Shown: positions 15,255 to 22,696 of the stretch, one piece after another | How positions within the stretch are numbered: the stretch's first letter is position 1 | Layout: every line of letters starts with the position of its first letter | Source: Pseudomonas sp. | GTDB taxonomy: Bacteria; Pseudomonadota; Gammaproteobacteria; Pseudomonadales; Pseudomonadaceae | Assembly (NCBI RefSeq): GCF_030147005.1 | Contig: NZ_JASLAW010000223.1 | Location: forward strand, 1-33,076 | Length of the DNA: 33,076 nucleotides | Direction of reading: 5' to 3' | The notes under the pieces: generated by a model | What the model was told of the DNA's origin: nothing | The model's input: the letters and a program-made list of their open reading frames with translations, nothing else | Database searches by the model: none | Position numbers and translations under genes: made by a program

Positions 15255-16207
15255 ACCGCCCGAGCGACATCGACGCGCCGGATATCGAAGCGAGCGACGC
15301 CATCGATGCCCAAGCCGCCAACTGGTTTGCGCGCAACCGCAACGACGCCGACCGCAAGGCCTTTGCCGCCTGGCGGGCCAACCCGGCCCATGCGCGCGCC
15401 TATGCCGGGTTCGAACAATTGTGGGCCGAACTTGCCCAGTTGCCGCAACTGAACAAACCGCTGCCGCTGCCCAAGCGCAAAGCCCTGTGGCGCCCTGCCC
15501 TGGCGGTGGCGGCCGCCTTGCTCTGCGCCGTTCTTGCCCCCCATCTCGGTGCGCCACGCGAGCTGTATCACGCTCAGGTCGCCGGTCATGCCAAGGGCAT
15601 GCGCACCCTGCACCTGCCCGATGGCAGCACCTTGTATGTAAACGTCAATACCCGTATTCGCGTGGATTTCACCGCGCACCAACGCATCCTTCACCTGGAC
15701 AAGGGCCAGTTGTACATCGATGTGGCCGCCGACAAGGAACGCCCACTGTACGTACAAGCCGGCCAAGCGAATGTGCGCGTGGTGGGCACCGGTTTCGATG
15801 TGCGCCGCAGCGAACAGCAACTGGTGGTCAGCGTGGCCCATGGCCAAGTGGCGTTCGAACCGGACGGAAAACACCCCGCCACGCTGCTCGAAGCCAGGCA
15901 ACGCGCCATTTACCAGTACGCCAAGGGCACGGTGCAACAGCAAACCCTCAGCGCCGAAGACGTCGCCGATTGGCGCAGCGGGCATTTGTCGTTTCGTAAC
16001 CGCGAGCTGGCCAGCCTGATCGACGAGTTGAGTCTTTACCGTCCCCAGGCGCCTTTGCAGGTCAGCAAGGCCGTGGCGCAACTCAAGGTGTCGGGCAACC
16101 TGAATGTGAATGACCCGGACGCGCTGCTCAACGCCCTGCCCGCGCTGTTGCCGGTAAAGACCGTGACCGGCGCCGACGGCATTGTGAGAATCGAATCAAG
16201 CCGATAA
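15251..16207 (+). CDS. hxuR: FecR-type anti-sigma / sigma regulator (HxuR-like)
   Basis: This 318-residue inner-membrane protein passes the signal from the receptor to the sigma factor. Its N-terminal cytoplasmic domain (residues 17-60, AANWFARNRNDADRKAFAAW) is the DUF4880 type. A single membrane segment lies at about 79-97. The periplasmic FecR domain covers about 112-205 (RTLHLPDGSTLYVNVNTRIRV and VRVVGTGFDVR). The C-terminal part (about 240-312, DWRSGHLSFRNRELASLIDE) is the receptor-contact domain. It overlaps the sigma gene by four bases. A hairpin with a T-run follows the stop, so most transcripts probably end before the receptor gene. Confidence 0.92.
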   Translation: MNRPSDIDAPDIEASDAIDAQAANWFARNRNDADRKAFAAWRANPAHARAYAGFEQLWAELAQLPQLNKPLPLPKRKALWRPALAVAAALLCAVLAPHLGAPRELYHAQVAGHAKGMRTLHLPDGSTLYVNVNTRIRVDFTAHQRILHLDKGQLYIDVAADKERPLYVQAGQANVRVVGTGFDVRRSEQQLVVSVAHGQVAFEPDGKHPATLLEARQRAIYQYAKGTVQQQTLSAEDVADWRSGHLSFRNRELASLIDELSLYRPQAPLQVSKAVAQLKVSGNLNVNDPDALLNALPALLPVKTVTGADGIVRIESSR

Positions 16208-16208
16208 C

Positions 16209-16251
16209 CCACACATGAGAATATTTTGCATTCGCATGTGTGGATTTTTTT
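16209..16251 (+). terminator. Terminator or attenuator between regulator and receptor genes
   Basis: CCACACATG (16209-16217) pairs perfectly with CATGTGTGG (16235-16243), followed by A and seven T. It begins two bases after the hxuR-like stop and 75 bases before the receptor gene. It would separate the low-level regulatory transcript from the receptor, which would need its own sigma-dependent promoter in 16252-16325. I could not identify that promoter. Confidence 0.8.
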
Positions 16252-16325
16252 GCCTGGCCCGTCTTCCCCCCGTCTGCGTTTGATGCGCACACCTTTTTGG
16301 CTATTTAGCCGCTCCGGGGGATCTC

Positions 16326-18884
16326 ATGTTTCGCGCGCCTTGCCCTGCTTCGCACCTGTTTCTTCGACCGACCCTGCTTGCAACCTGCCTGGCGTTCAGC
16401 GTCAGCGCCCAGGCCGAGTCGTTCAAGCTGCAACTGCCCGCCCAGTCATTGGCAACATCCCTGAGCCAAGTGGCGCAGCAGGCGAAAATCCAGCTGCTGT
16501 TCGATGAAACGTTGCTCAAGCAAGTGCAGGCGCCGGCCCTCAAGGGGGATTACACCGCGCAAGTGGCGATTCGCACCCTGCTCAATGACACAGAATTTAC
16601 CCTGATCAAGGTCGGCACCACCTATGTGGTGCGCGCCGATGCGGGCAAGACCACGCAAAGCAGCGCGATCCAACTCGACACATCAAGCGTGATCGGCACG
16701 GGCAGCGAAGTGAATTCCAGTACCGTCAACCGCTCCACCCTGACCCAGGCCGATATCGACCGCTACCAGTCCAACAACATACCGAGCCTGTTGCAGACCC
16801 TGCCCGGCGTCAGCCAGGGCGGCTCGCTGAAACCCGGCGGCCAGACCATCAACATCCGGGGTTTCGGCGATGCCGAAGACGTGCCGATGACCGTCGACGG
16901 CGCCACCAAAAGTGGTTTTGAGCGCTACCAGCAAGGCACGGTGTTTATCGAGCCCGAGCTGATCAAGAGCATTGAGGTAGAGAAAGGCCCGAACTCGCCG
17001 TTCACCGGCAACGGCGGCTTTGGCGGTACGGTCAACATGACCACCAAGGATGCCCCGGACCTGCTCAAAGACGGCCGCAACAGCGGCGCGATGCTCAAAT
17101 ACGGCTACTCGAGCAACGACCATGAGCAGGTCTACAGCAGTGCCGTGTACGGCCGCACCGACGACGGCCGTTTCGACGCACTGGCTTACCTGACCCAACG
17201 CGACGGCGGCGACATGAAGGTCGCCGCCAAGTTGCCCAACGAGAATGACCAGTACCCGATCAATCCCCAGCGCCTGCCCAACAGCGCCCAGGATGTGGAC
17301 GGCAAGCTGTTCAAGGTCAATGCGCACTTCACCGATGAGCACAGCGTCGGCCTGTCCTACTCGCGCTCTCACAGCAACCGCTGGACACCCTTCTCCGCCG
17401 CCAGCTATCCGACACCGCCGACCCAGTTCAACATCGACCGCTACGGTTACGAAGGCGCACTCAAGCGCTTTCTGGCGCACCGCGATACCGTCGACACCAC
17501 CTGGTCGGGCAAGTACCAATACCAGCCGCTGGACAACCCGCTGGTGGACTTGACCGTCAAATACTCCCAGTCAGACACCGAGCAGACCGACGAGCGCGAT
17601 GCCACCGCGTTTTTCCAGCTGGCCACCGGCGGGCGCGAGATGGACACCGCCTACACCGACAAACATCTGGACATACGCAACGTCAGCCTGTTCGACACCG
17701 GCCCCCTGCAGCATGCGCTGACGGTCGGCGGGCAGGTGCGCAAGCACGTGCGCGACACCGAAATGTGGATGCCCGGCAGCACCTACAACACGCCGCGCTA
17801 TAACTATGGGCACTTTCAACCGGGCTTTATGCCCCACGGCAAGGTCGATACCAACAGTTTCTTTATTCAGGATGCAGTGACCCTTGGCGACCTGACCATC
17901 ACCCCGTCGCTGCGCTACGACCATGTGCGCAACCGGGGCGAAGGCAACGATGCGCCGTACTACAACGACCCTGACCCTGCGGTTGGCCATGACTACAGCG
18001 ATCGCACCTACACCGGCTGGTCACCGCGCCTGGCGCTGTTCTGGACGGTGACGCCAAACGTCGGCCTGTTCGCCAACTGGAGCCAGACCTGGCGTGCGCC
18101 GGTGATCGACGAGCAATATGAAGTGCAAGGCCTGGGCAGCCGCACCGCCACCAGTCTCGACCTCGACCCGGAGCGCATCACCTCGATTACCCTGGGCAAC
18201 ATCACCCACTTCGACACCCTCATCGCCCAGGATGACAACCTGCAACTGCGCACCACCTTGTTCCACAACAAGGTCGAAGACGAAATCTTCAAGGCCACCG
18301 GCGTGGGCTGCCGGAACCAGGCCATCAACGGCGGCACGATTGCCTCCGCTTGTCCGCCGGGGGCGCTGTCCAATTACCGCAATATCGGCGGCTTGACCAT
18401 CAAGGGCATCGAGGTCGAGTCGATCTATAACTCCACCTACGTGTTCGGCTCAGTGTCGTTCGCCTATGCCAAAGGCCAGCACGAAGGCGCCTATACCAAT
18501 CCTTGGGGCCCGGACGTGGCAGCGCGGGATATCCCGCCGACCAAGTGGGTGCTGGTGCTGGGTACCCACATCCCGGCCTGGGATGCGCAGGTGGGGTGGA
18601 TGGGCCAGTTCATCGGCGCCACCAACCGCTTGCCCAGCGACAAATACTCCGGCGGGCCGGGCTCCGGGGTCGGCGACCTGTTCTACGACCAGTACGACAA
18701 CAAGCGCTACAACACCCAAGGCCTGTTCGCCAAATGGAAGCCGCAGCAGGCGTACTTGAAAGGCACCGAGGTAAACTTCACCGTCGACAACCTGTTCAAC
18801 AAAAACTTCCGTCCGGCGTTGAGCGGCGACCGTGCCTACACCAAGGGGCGCGATGCGAAGATCAGCGTGACGCGGTTCTTCTAA
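16326..18884 (+). CDS. hxuA: TonB-dependent haem-type receptor with signalling domain (HxuA-like)
   Basis: This 852-residue outer-membrane receptor has a signal peptide (cut after AQA, residue 30) and an N-terminal STN signalling domain (about 35-103, LPAQSLATSLSQVAQQAKI). A plug domain follows (about 140-245, SLLQTLPGVSQGG, INIRGFGDAEDVPMTVDG and IEVEKGPNSPFTG), then a beta-barrel ending in Phe. WRAP at 589-592 and LDPERI at 613-618 resemble the FRAP and NPDL boxes of haem/haemoglobin receptors. The STN domain and upstream sigma/FecR pair show cell-surface signalling. No hasA haemophore gene follows, which favours HxuA over HasR. The substrate is inferred, and a siderophore or haem-protein ligand is possible. 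GGGGGA precedes the ATG. Confidence 0.87.
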   Translation: MFRAPCPASHLFLRPTLLATCLAFSVSAQAESFKLQLPAQSLATSLSQVAQQAKIQLLFDETLLKQVQAPALKGDYTAQVAIRTLLNDTEFTLIKVGTTYVVRADAGKTTQSSAIQLDTSSVIGTGSEVNSSTVNRSTLTQADIDRYQSNNIPSLLQTLPGVSQGGSLKPGGQTINIRGFGDAEDVPMTVDGATKSGFERYQQGTVFIEPELIKSIEVEKGPNSPFTGNGGFGGTVNMTTKDAPDLLKDGRNSGAMLKYGYSSNDHEQVYSSAVYGRTDDGRFDALAYLTQRDGGDMKVAAKLPNENDQYPINPQRLPNSAQDVDGKLFKVNAHFTDEHSVGLSYSRSHSNRWTPFSAASYPTPPTQFNIDRYGYEGALKRFLAHRDTVDTTWSGKYQYQPLDNPLVDLTVKYSQSDTEQTDERDATAFFQLATGGREMDTAYTDKHLDIRNVSLFDTGPLQHALTVGGQVRKHVRDTEMWMPGSTYNTPRYNYGHFQPGFMPHGKVDTNSFFIQDAVTLGDLTITPSLRYDHVRNRGEGNDAPYYNDPDPAVGHDYSDRTYTGWSPRLALFWTVTPNVGLFANWSQTWRAPVIDEQYEVQGLGSRTATSLDLDPERITSITLGNITHFDTLIAQDDNLQLRTTLFHNKVEDEIFKATGVGCRNQAINGGTIASACPPGALSNYRNIGGLTIKGIEVESIYNSTYVFGSVSFAYAKGQHEGAYTNPWGPDVAARDIPPTKWVLVLGTHIPAWDAQVGWMGQFIGATNRLPSDKYSGGPGSGVGDLFYDQYDNKRYNTQGLFAKWKPQQAYLKGTEVNFTVDNLFNKNFRPALSGDRAYTKGRDAKISVTRFF

Positions 18885-18910
18885 CGTTGGCAAGGCGCGC
18901 GCACCCTGGA

Positions 18911-19000
18911 TAGGGGAGCTGGCTTGCTCGCCAAGGCGCAGTGTCAGACGCCGATGCAGTGACTGATCACCGCATTCGCGAGCAAGCCCGCGCCCACAGG
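18911..19000. repeat. Degenerate REP pair
   Basis: A GGCTTGCTCGCCAAGGCG-type arm near 18920-18938 and its imperfect complement (ATTCGCGAGCAAGCCCGC) near 18974-18991 flank a short spacer. The arms differ at several positions. The element sits between the convergent receptor gene and methyltransferase gene. Confidence 0.75.
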
Positions 19001-19010
19001 GGGGCTGTAT

Positions 19011-20228
19011 TCAGGGCAGGTAACCGTCGGCGCGCAGCAGGGTTTCCAGGCAATGTTCGGTGATGTGATAGAACGCCTTGAGCTCCTGGATTTTCGCCAG
19101 CAACTGCGCGTTGTCCACCGGCTCCGCGCGCTTGACCGCCAGGATCATCTTGTTCTTGTTGGTGTGCTCCAACGAGATGAACTCGAACACCTTGGTCTCA
19201 TACCCACAGGCTTCGAGGAACAAGGCGCGCAGGCTGTCGGTGAGCATTTCCGCCTGTTGGCCCAGGTGCAGGCCGTATTGCAGCATCGGCTTGAGCAAGA
19301 CCGGGCTCTGGATCTGCAGGCGAATCTGTTTGTGGCAGCACGGCGAACACATGATGATCGACGCGCCGGAGCGGATGCCGGTGTGAATCGCGTAGTCGGT
19401 GGCGATATCGCAGGCATGCAGGGCGATCATCACCTCCAGCTGGCTCGGCGCGACGCTGCGCACATCGCCGCACTTGAACACCAGCCCCGGGTGCTCCAGG
19501 CGCGCGGCGGCGGCGTTGCACAGGGTCACCATGTCCTCTCGCAGTTCGACACCGGTCACTTCGCCCTCGGCTTTGAGGGTGTTGCGCAGGTAGTCGTGGA
19601 TCGCGAACGTGAGGTAGCCCTTGCCCGAGCCGAAATCGGCGACGCGCACCGGCTGGTCGAGCTTCAAGGGCGATGTCGTCAGCGCATGGCTGAACACTTC
19701 GATGAACTTGTTAATCTGCTTCCACTTGCGCGACATCGACGGGATCAGCGCCTGTTTGGCGTCGGTCACGCCCAGGTCGGCAAGGAACGGCCGGCTCAGG
19801 TCGAGGAAGCGATTCTTCTCGCGGTTATGCTCGGCTGATGGCGCCTCGCGCAATTGCTGCGGCTTGCTTTTGAACAGCGAGCTTTTGTTTTTCTTGCTGT
19901 ATTCCAGCTGGGCTTCGTCCGTCAGCGACAACAGGTGCGCGTTCTTGAACGAGGCCGGCAGCAGCTCGGCAATTGCCGCCACGCCGTCGGCCAGCGGCAG
20001 GTTCTTGGTGATGTCGCGAGTCTTGTAGCGGTAGACGAAGGACAGGCAGGGCTGCTCCTTGACCGTCACAGGCTTGATGATCAACCGCTGCAGTTCGGCC
20101 TCCGCGCCCACGTACTTGGCCAACACCAGCTTGATAAAGGCGTTCTGCGCCAGGCTTGCGCTCAGCAGTTCAATGAACTGGGCATGATGATCCGGCGCAG
20201 GGCTGGCAGGTTGAGCGGTGACAGACAT
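19011..20228 (-). CDS. SAM-dependent methyltransferase (METTL25/GSTCD-like)
   Basis: From the ATG at 20228 the product has 405 residues. The N-terminal 180 residues are of unknown fold. The C-terminal part has the SAM-binding glycine loop VADFGSGKGYLTFAIHDYL, then VTGVELREDMVTLCN, LHACDIATDYAI and a CSPCCH motif. This pattern is that of the Methyltransf_32 family; eukaryotic relatives act on rRNA or protein, but the bacterial target is not known. The start two codons upstream is TTG and was rejected. GAGG occurs ten bases before the ATG. The gene is monocistronic between two REP elements. Confidence 0.88.
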   Translation of the reverse strand: MSVTAQPASPAPDHHAQFIELLSASLAQNAFIKLVLAKYVGAEAELQRLIIKPVTVKEQPCLSFVYRYKTRDITKNLPLADGVAAIAELLPASFKNAHLLSLTDEAQLEYSKKNKSSLFKSKPQQLREAPSAEHNREKNRFLDLSRPFLADLGVTDAKQALIPSMSRKWKQINKFIEVFSHALTTSPLKLDQPVRVADFGSGKGYLTFAIHDYLRNTLKAEGEVTGVELREDMVTLCNAAAARLEHPGLVFKCGDVRSVAPSQLEVMIALHACDIATDYAIHTGIRSGASIIMCSPCCHKQIRLQIQSPVLLKPMLQYGLHLGQQAEMLTDSLRALFLEACGYETKVFEFISLEHTNKNKMILAVKRAEPVDNAQLLAKIQELKAFYHITEHCLETLLRADGYLP

Positions 20229-20338
20229 GAACAAAAACGCCTCGGGCTGGGAATGCCGGGCATTTTAGGGGGGATAACCCGCGACGGCACGGAGTTATTT
20301 GACCAATGGTCAGTTCCAGCAGCCAAAGTAGATCCAAA

Positions 20339-20427
20339 TGTGGGAGGGGGCTTGCTCCCGATGGCGGTGTGTCAGCCAGCTTATCTGTAGCTGACCCACC
20401 CTCATCGGGGGCAAGCCCCCTCCCCCA
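20339..20427. repeat. REP pair (REPIN) with stem-forming spacer
   Basis: TGTGGGAGGGGGCTTGC at 20339 onward is complementary to GGCAAGCCCCCTCCCCCA near 20410-20427. The spacer itself can pair (GTCAGCCAGCTTA with TGTAGCTGACCCAC). This is the common GI-type REPIN of the P. fluorescens group as I remember it. It lies between the methyltransferase start and the 3-prime end of the TPM gene. Confidence 0.92.
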
Positions 20428-20448
20428 TTTGGCACGGTGTTGACTGGG

Positions 20449-21066
20449 TTACTCGAGTACGACCAAACGATTTGGCAGCTCGTTGCGGGTTTGCGTCACC
20501 GGCACATGCACCTTGAGCAATTCACCACAGGCCTCGATGCACGCAATAAAGCCGGCGAGCGTCTGCCCCTGTTTCACCTGCACGGTGAATGCCTTGACGA
20601 TGGCGTCCCAACTGCTGTCATCCAGGCGTTTGGAAATACCATCATCGACGAGAATTTCCACATAACGCTCCGCCTCGCTGACAAAAATCAGCACTCCGGT
20701 GCTGCCCAGCGTGTGGTGCAGGTTCTGCTCCAGAAATTGCCGGCGCGCCAGGTTGGAGGCGCGCCAGTGGCGTACCGAGCGTGGAATCAGACGGGTGGTG
20801 ACCTTGGGCAAACGAAACACCAGGCACAACACAATGAAGGTCGCCCACTGCGCCAACAACAAGGTGTACATGGTCAGGTAGCCCGACAAGTAATGCACCA
20901 CACCGGGCACCACCAACGCGATCAGGCTGGCCCACAGCAACGGAATGTAGGCGTAGTCATCGGCACGCGCAGCCAGCACCGTGACCAGTTCGGCGTCGGT
21001 CTGTTGCTCGACCCGGGCGATCGCTTCGGCCACTTGGCGCTGCTCATGTTCAGTCAGTAATGCCAT
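20449..21066 (-). CDS. TPM domain membrane protein (third gene of lemA operon)
   Basis: From the ATG at 21066 the product has 205 residues. An N-terminal TPM-like segment (LLTEHEQRQVAEAIARVEQQTDAELVTVLAARADDY) precedes two membrane helices (about residues 43-60 and 66-84). The second half of the TPM fold follows (GVLIFVSEAERYVEILVDDGI and WDAIVKAF). This split arrangement is known for the shorter TPM protein that accompanies a secreted TPM protein and LemA. Function is unsettled; links to membrane-protein quality control have been proposed for TPM proteins. A longer reading to 21183 passes through the glycine-repeat tail of the upstream gene and is spurious. Confidence 0.9.
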   Translation of the reverse strand: MALLTEHEQRQVAEAIARVEQQTDAELVTVLAARADDYAYIPLLWASLIALVVPGVVHYLSGYLTMYTLLLAQWATFIVLCLVFRLPKVTTRLIPRSVRHWRASNLARRQFLEQNLHHTLGSTGVLIFVSEAERYVEILVDDGISKRLDDSSWDAIVKAFTVQVKQGQTLAGFIACIEACGELLKVHVPVTQTRNELPNRLVVLE

Positions 21067-21097
21067 GGTTGTAGATGCTCTTTTCTCGTTATTGTCA

Positions 21098-21829
21098 TTA
21101 CCAGCCGCCCGAAGCCCCGCCACCGCCGAAACCGCCGCCGCCGCCGCGGAAACCACCGCCACCGCCGCCCCCACCGCCGCCACGTCCGCTGCTGCTGCTG
21201 AGGATAGCCAGCAGGATAGCCCCCACCGGCAGGCCCATGCGATTACACAGCCACAACACGCCGATCAGCAGGATGAACAAACCGATGGAAAACCCGGGAT
21301 TGTCCTTGGCGAAATTCGCATCCGCCACATGGGCCGGCACGGCCAGCGGTTCACCGCCCACCACCTGGATCATCGCCGCGACACCGTCGCTGATGCCCTG
21401 GCTGAAATTGCCGGCCTTGAACTTGGGCGCGATCACCTGGTTGATGATCACCCAGGACTGCGCATCCGTCAGCACGCCTTCCAGGCCATAGCCGACTTCA
21501 ATACGCAGCTTTCGCTCGTCGCGGGCAACCAGCAACAGCGCGCCGTTGTCCTTGCCCTTCTGGCCGATGCCCCAGGCGCGCCCCAATTGATAACCGTAGT
21601 CTTCAATTGGCACGCCCTGCAGGTCGGGTACGGTGACTACCACGATCTGGTCACCGGAAGTCTGCTCCAGCGCCTGCAATTGCTGGGTCAGCTGCTCGCG
21701 CACTGCCGGGTCGATCATCTGGGCGTTGTCCACCACCCGCCCGGTCAATGCCGGGAAGGTCAGGGCCGCCTGGGCCATGCCCACGCAGCCCAGCAGCCAC
21801 AGCGCCAGGCCTATCCGTAATAAACGCAT
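21098..21829 (-). CDS. TPM domain protein with glycine-rich tail (YgcG family)
   Basis: From the ATG at 21829 the product has 243 residues. A signal peptide (residues 1-22, cut after AQA) is followed by the TPM fold: VDNAQMIDPAVREQLTQQL, TSGDQIVVVTVPDLQG, DNGALLLVARDERKLRIEVGYGLEG and INQVIAPKFKAGNFSQGI. A membrane helix lies at about 177-200. The C-terminus is almost pure glycine with interspersed Arg and Phe, ending ASGGW. This tail is normal for YgcG-type proteins. GAGG lies five bases before the ATG; a GTG two codons earlier is too close to it. The gene is the second in the lemA operon. Confidence 0.92.
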   Translation of the reverse strand: MRLLRIGLALWLLGCVGMAQAALTFPALTGRVVDNAQMIDPAVREQLTQQLQALEQTSGDQIVVVTVPDLQGVPIEDYGYQLGRAWGIGQKGKDNGALLLVARDERKLRIEVGYGLEGVLTDAQSWVIINQVIAPKFKAGNFSQGISDGVAAMIQVVGGEPLAVPAHVADANFAKDNPGFSIGLFILLIGVLWLCNRMGLPVGAILLAILSSSSGRGGGGGGGGGGFRGGGGGFGGGGASGGW

Positions 21830-21847
21830 CGACACCTCAAGGCAGCG

Positions 21848-22459
21848 TTACTTGAATTTCACCTGCGGTGCCTTATCGGCATCGGCACTGGTGGCTTCAA
21901 ACGTGGCGCGGATCGGCAAGTCGCTGTACATCACGCTGTGCCACAGGCGGCCTGGGAAAGTGCGGATCTCAGTGTTGTAGGTCTGCACGGCCTGGATAAA
22001 GTCGCGACGGGCCACGGCGATACGGTTTTCAGTGCCCTCGAGTTGCGATTGCAGGGCCAGGAAGTTCTGGTTGGCCTTCAGGTCCGGATAGCGCTCGGAC
22101 ACCACCATCAAACGGCTCAGTGCACCGCTCAGGCCGTCCTGGGCCTGCTGGAACTGCTTGAGTTTTTCCGGGTTGTCGAGAGTGCTGGCATCCACCTGGA
22201 TCGAGGTGGCCTTGGCCCGCGCTTCAATCACGGCGGTGAGGGTGTCCTGCTCATGGGCAGCGTAGCCTTTGACCACTTCCACCAGGTTGGGGATCAGGTC
22301 GGCACGGCGTTGGTACTGGTTCTGCACCTGGCCCCAGGCCGCCTTGGCCTGTTCGTCCAGGGTCGGGATGTTGTTGATGCCGCAACCGCTCAGCACGGTG
22401 CTGATCAATAACAGCGCTGCGGCTTTCAAGCCCCAGCGGTAACCTTGTGCTGCTTGCAT
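21848..22459 (-). CDS. lemA: LemA family lipoprotein
   Basis: From the ATG at 22459 the product has 203 residues. A lipoprotein signal peptide ends in the lipobox LSGC (Cys near 26). The LemA domain follows: NNIPTLDEQAKAAWGQVQNQYQRRADLIPNLVEVVKGYAAHE, then ERYPDLKANQNFLALQSQLEGTENRIAVARRDFIQAVQTYN. It is an antiparallel helical bundle expected on the outside of the inner membrane or in the periplasm. AGGAG lies just upstream. The gene heads an operon with two TPM genes; the gaps are 18 and 31 bases. The name is shared with an unrelated sensor kinase of plant-associated Pseudomonas. Confidence 0.93.
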   Translation of the reverse strand: MQAAQGYRWGLKAAALLLISTVLSGCGINNIPTLDEQAKAAWGQVQNQYQRRADLIPNLVEVVKGYAAHEQDTLTAVIEARAKATSIQVDASTLDNPEKLKQFQQAQDGLSGALSRLMVVSERYPDLKANQNFLALQSQLEGTENRIAVARRDFIQAVQTYNTEIRTFPGRLWHSVMYSDLPIRATFEATSADADKAPQVKFK

Positions 22460-22696
22460 GGTGTTTCTCCTGCCCAATCTGGATGAATTTGATGACTAAC
22501 CCTATAAACCACGCGCTTGGGGCATAATCCGCCACCACTGGAATGCATTGAGCCAATCAGCTACAAAGATGCCCAGCGCGAAAAAGAGTTCAGAGTGTGC
22601 TGCATTTATCTGAACAACACCCGAACAACAATAGACGCTCCCCACATTTTGGCCGATCAGCCTGACCGCTGTGCAGTGAGCCGAAAAAGGATATTC

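Noticed and set aside
15221..16081. A 286-codon antisense frame over the FecR-type gene
   Set aside because: It mirrors a well-supported coding gene and its translation has no recognisable motif.
20430..20445. TGGCACGGTGTTGAC, resembling a sigma-54 -24/-12 promoter
   Set aside because: The -12 part lacks the GC of TTGCW, and it points at the 3-prime end of a minus-strand gene, with no gene to drive.
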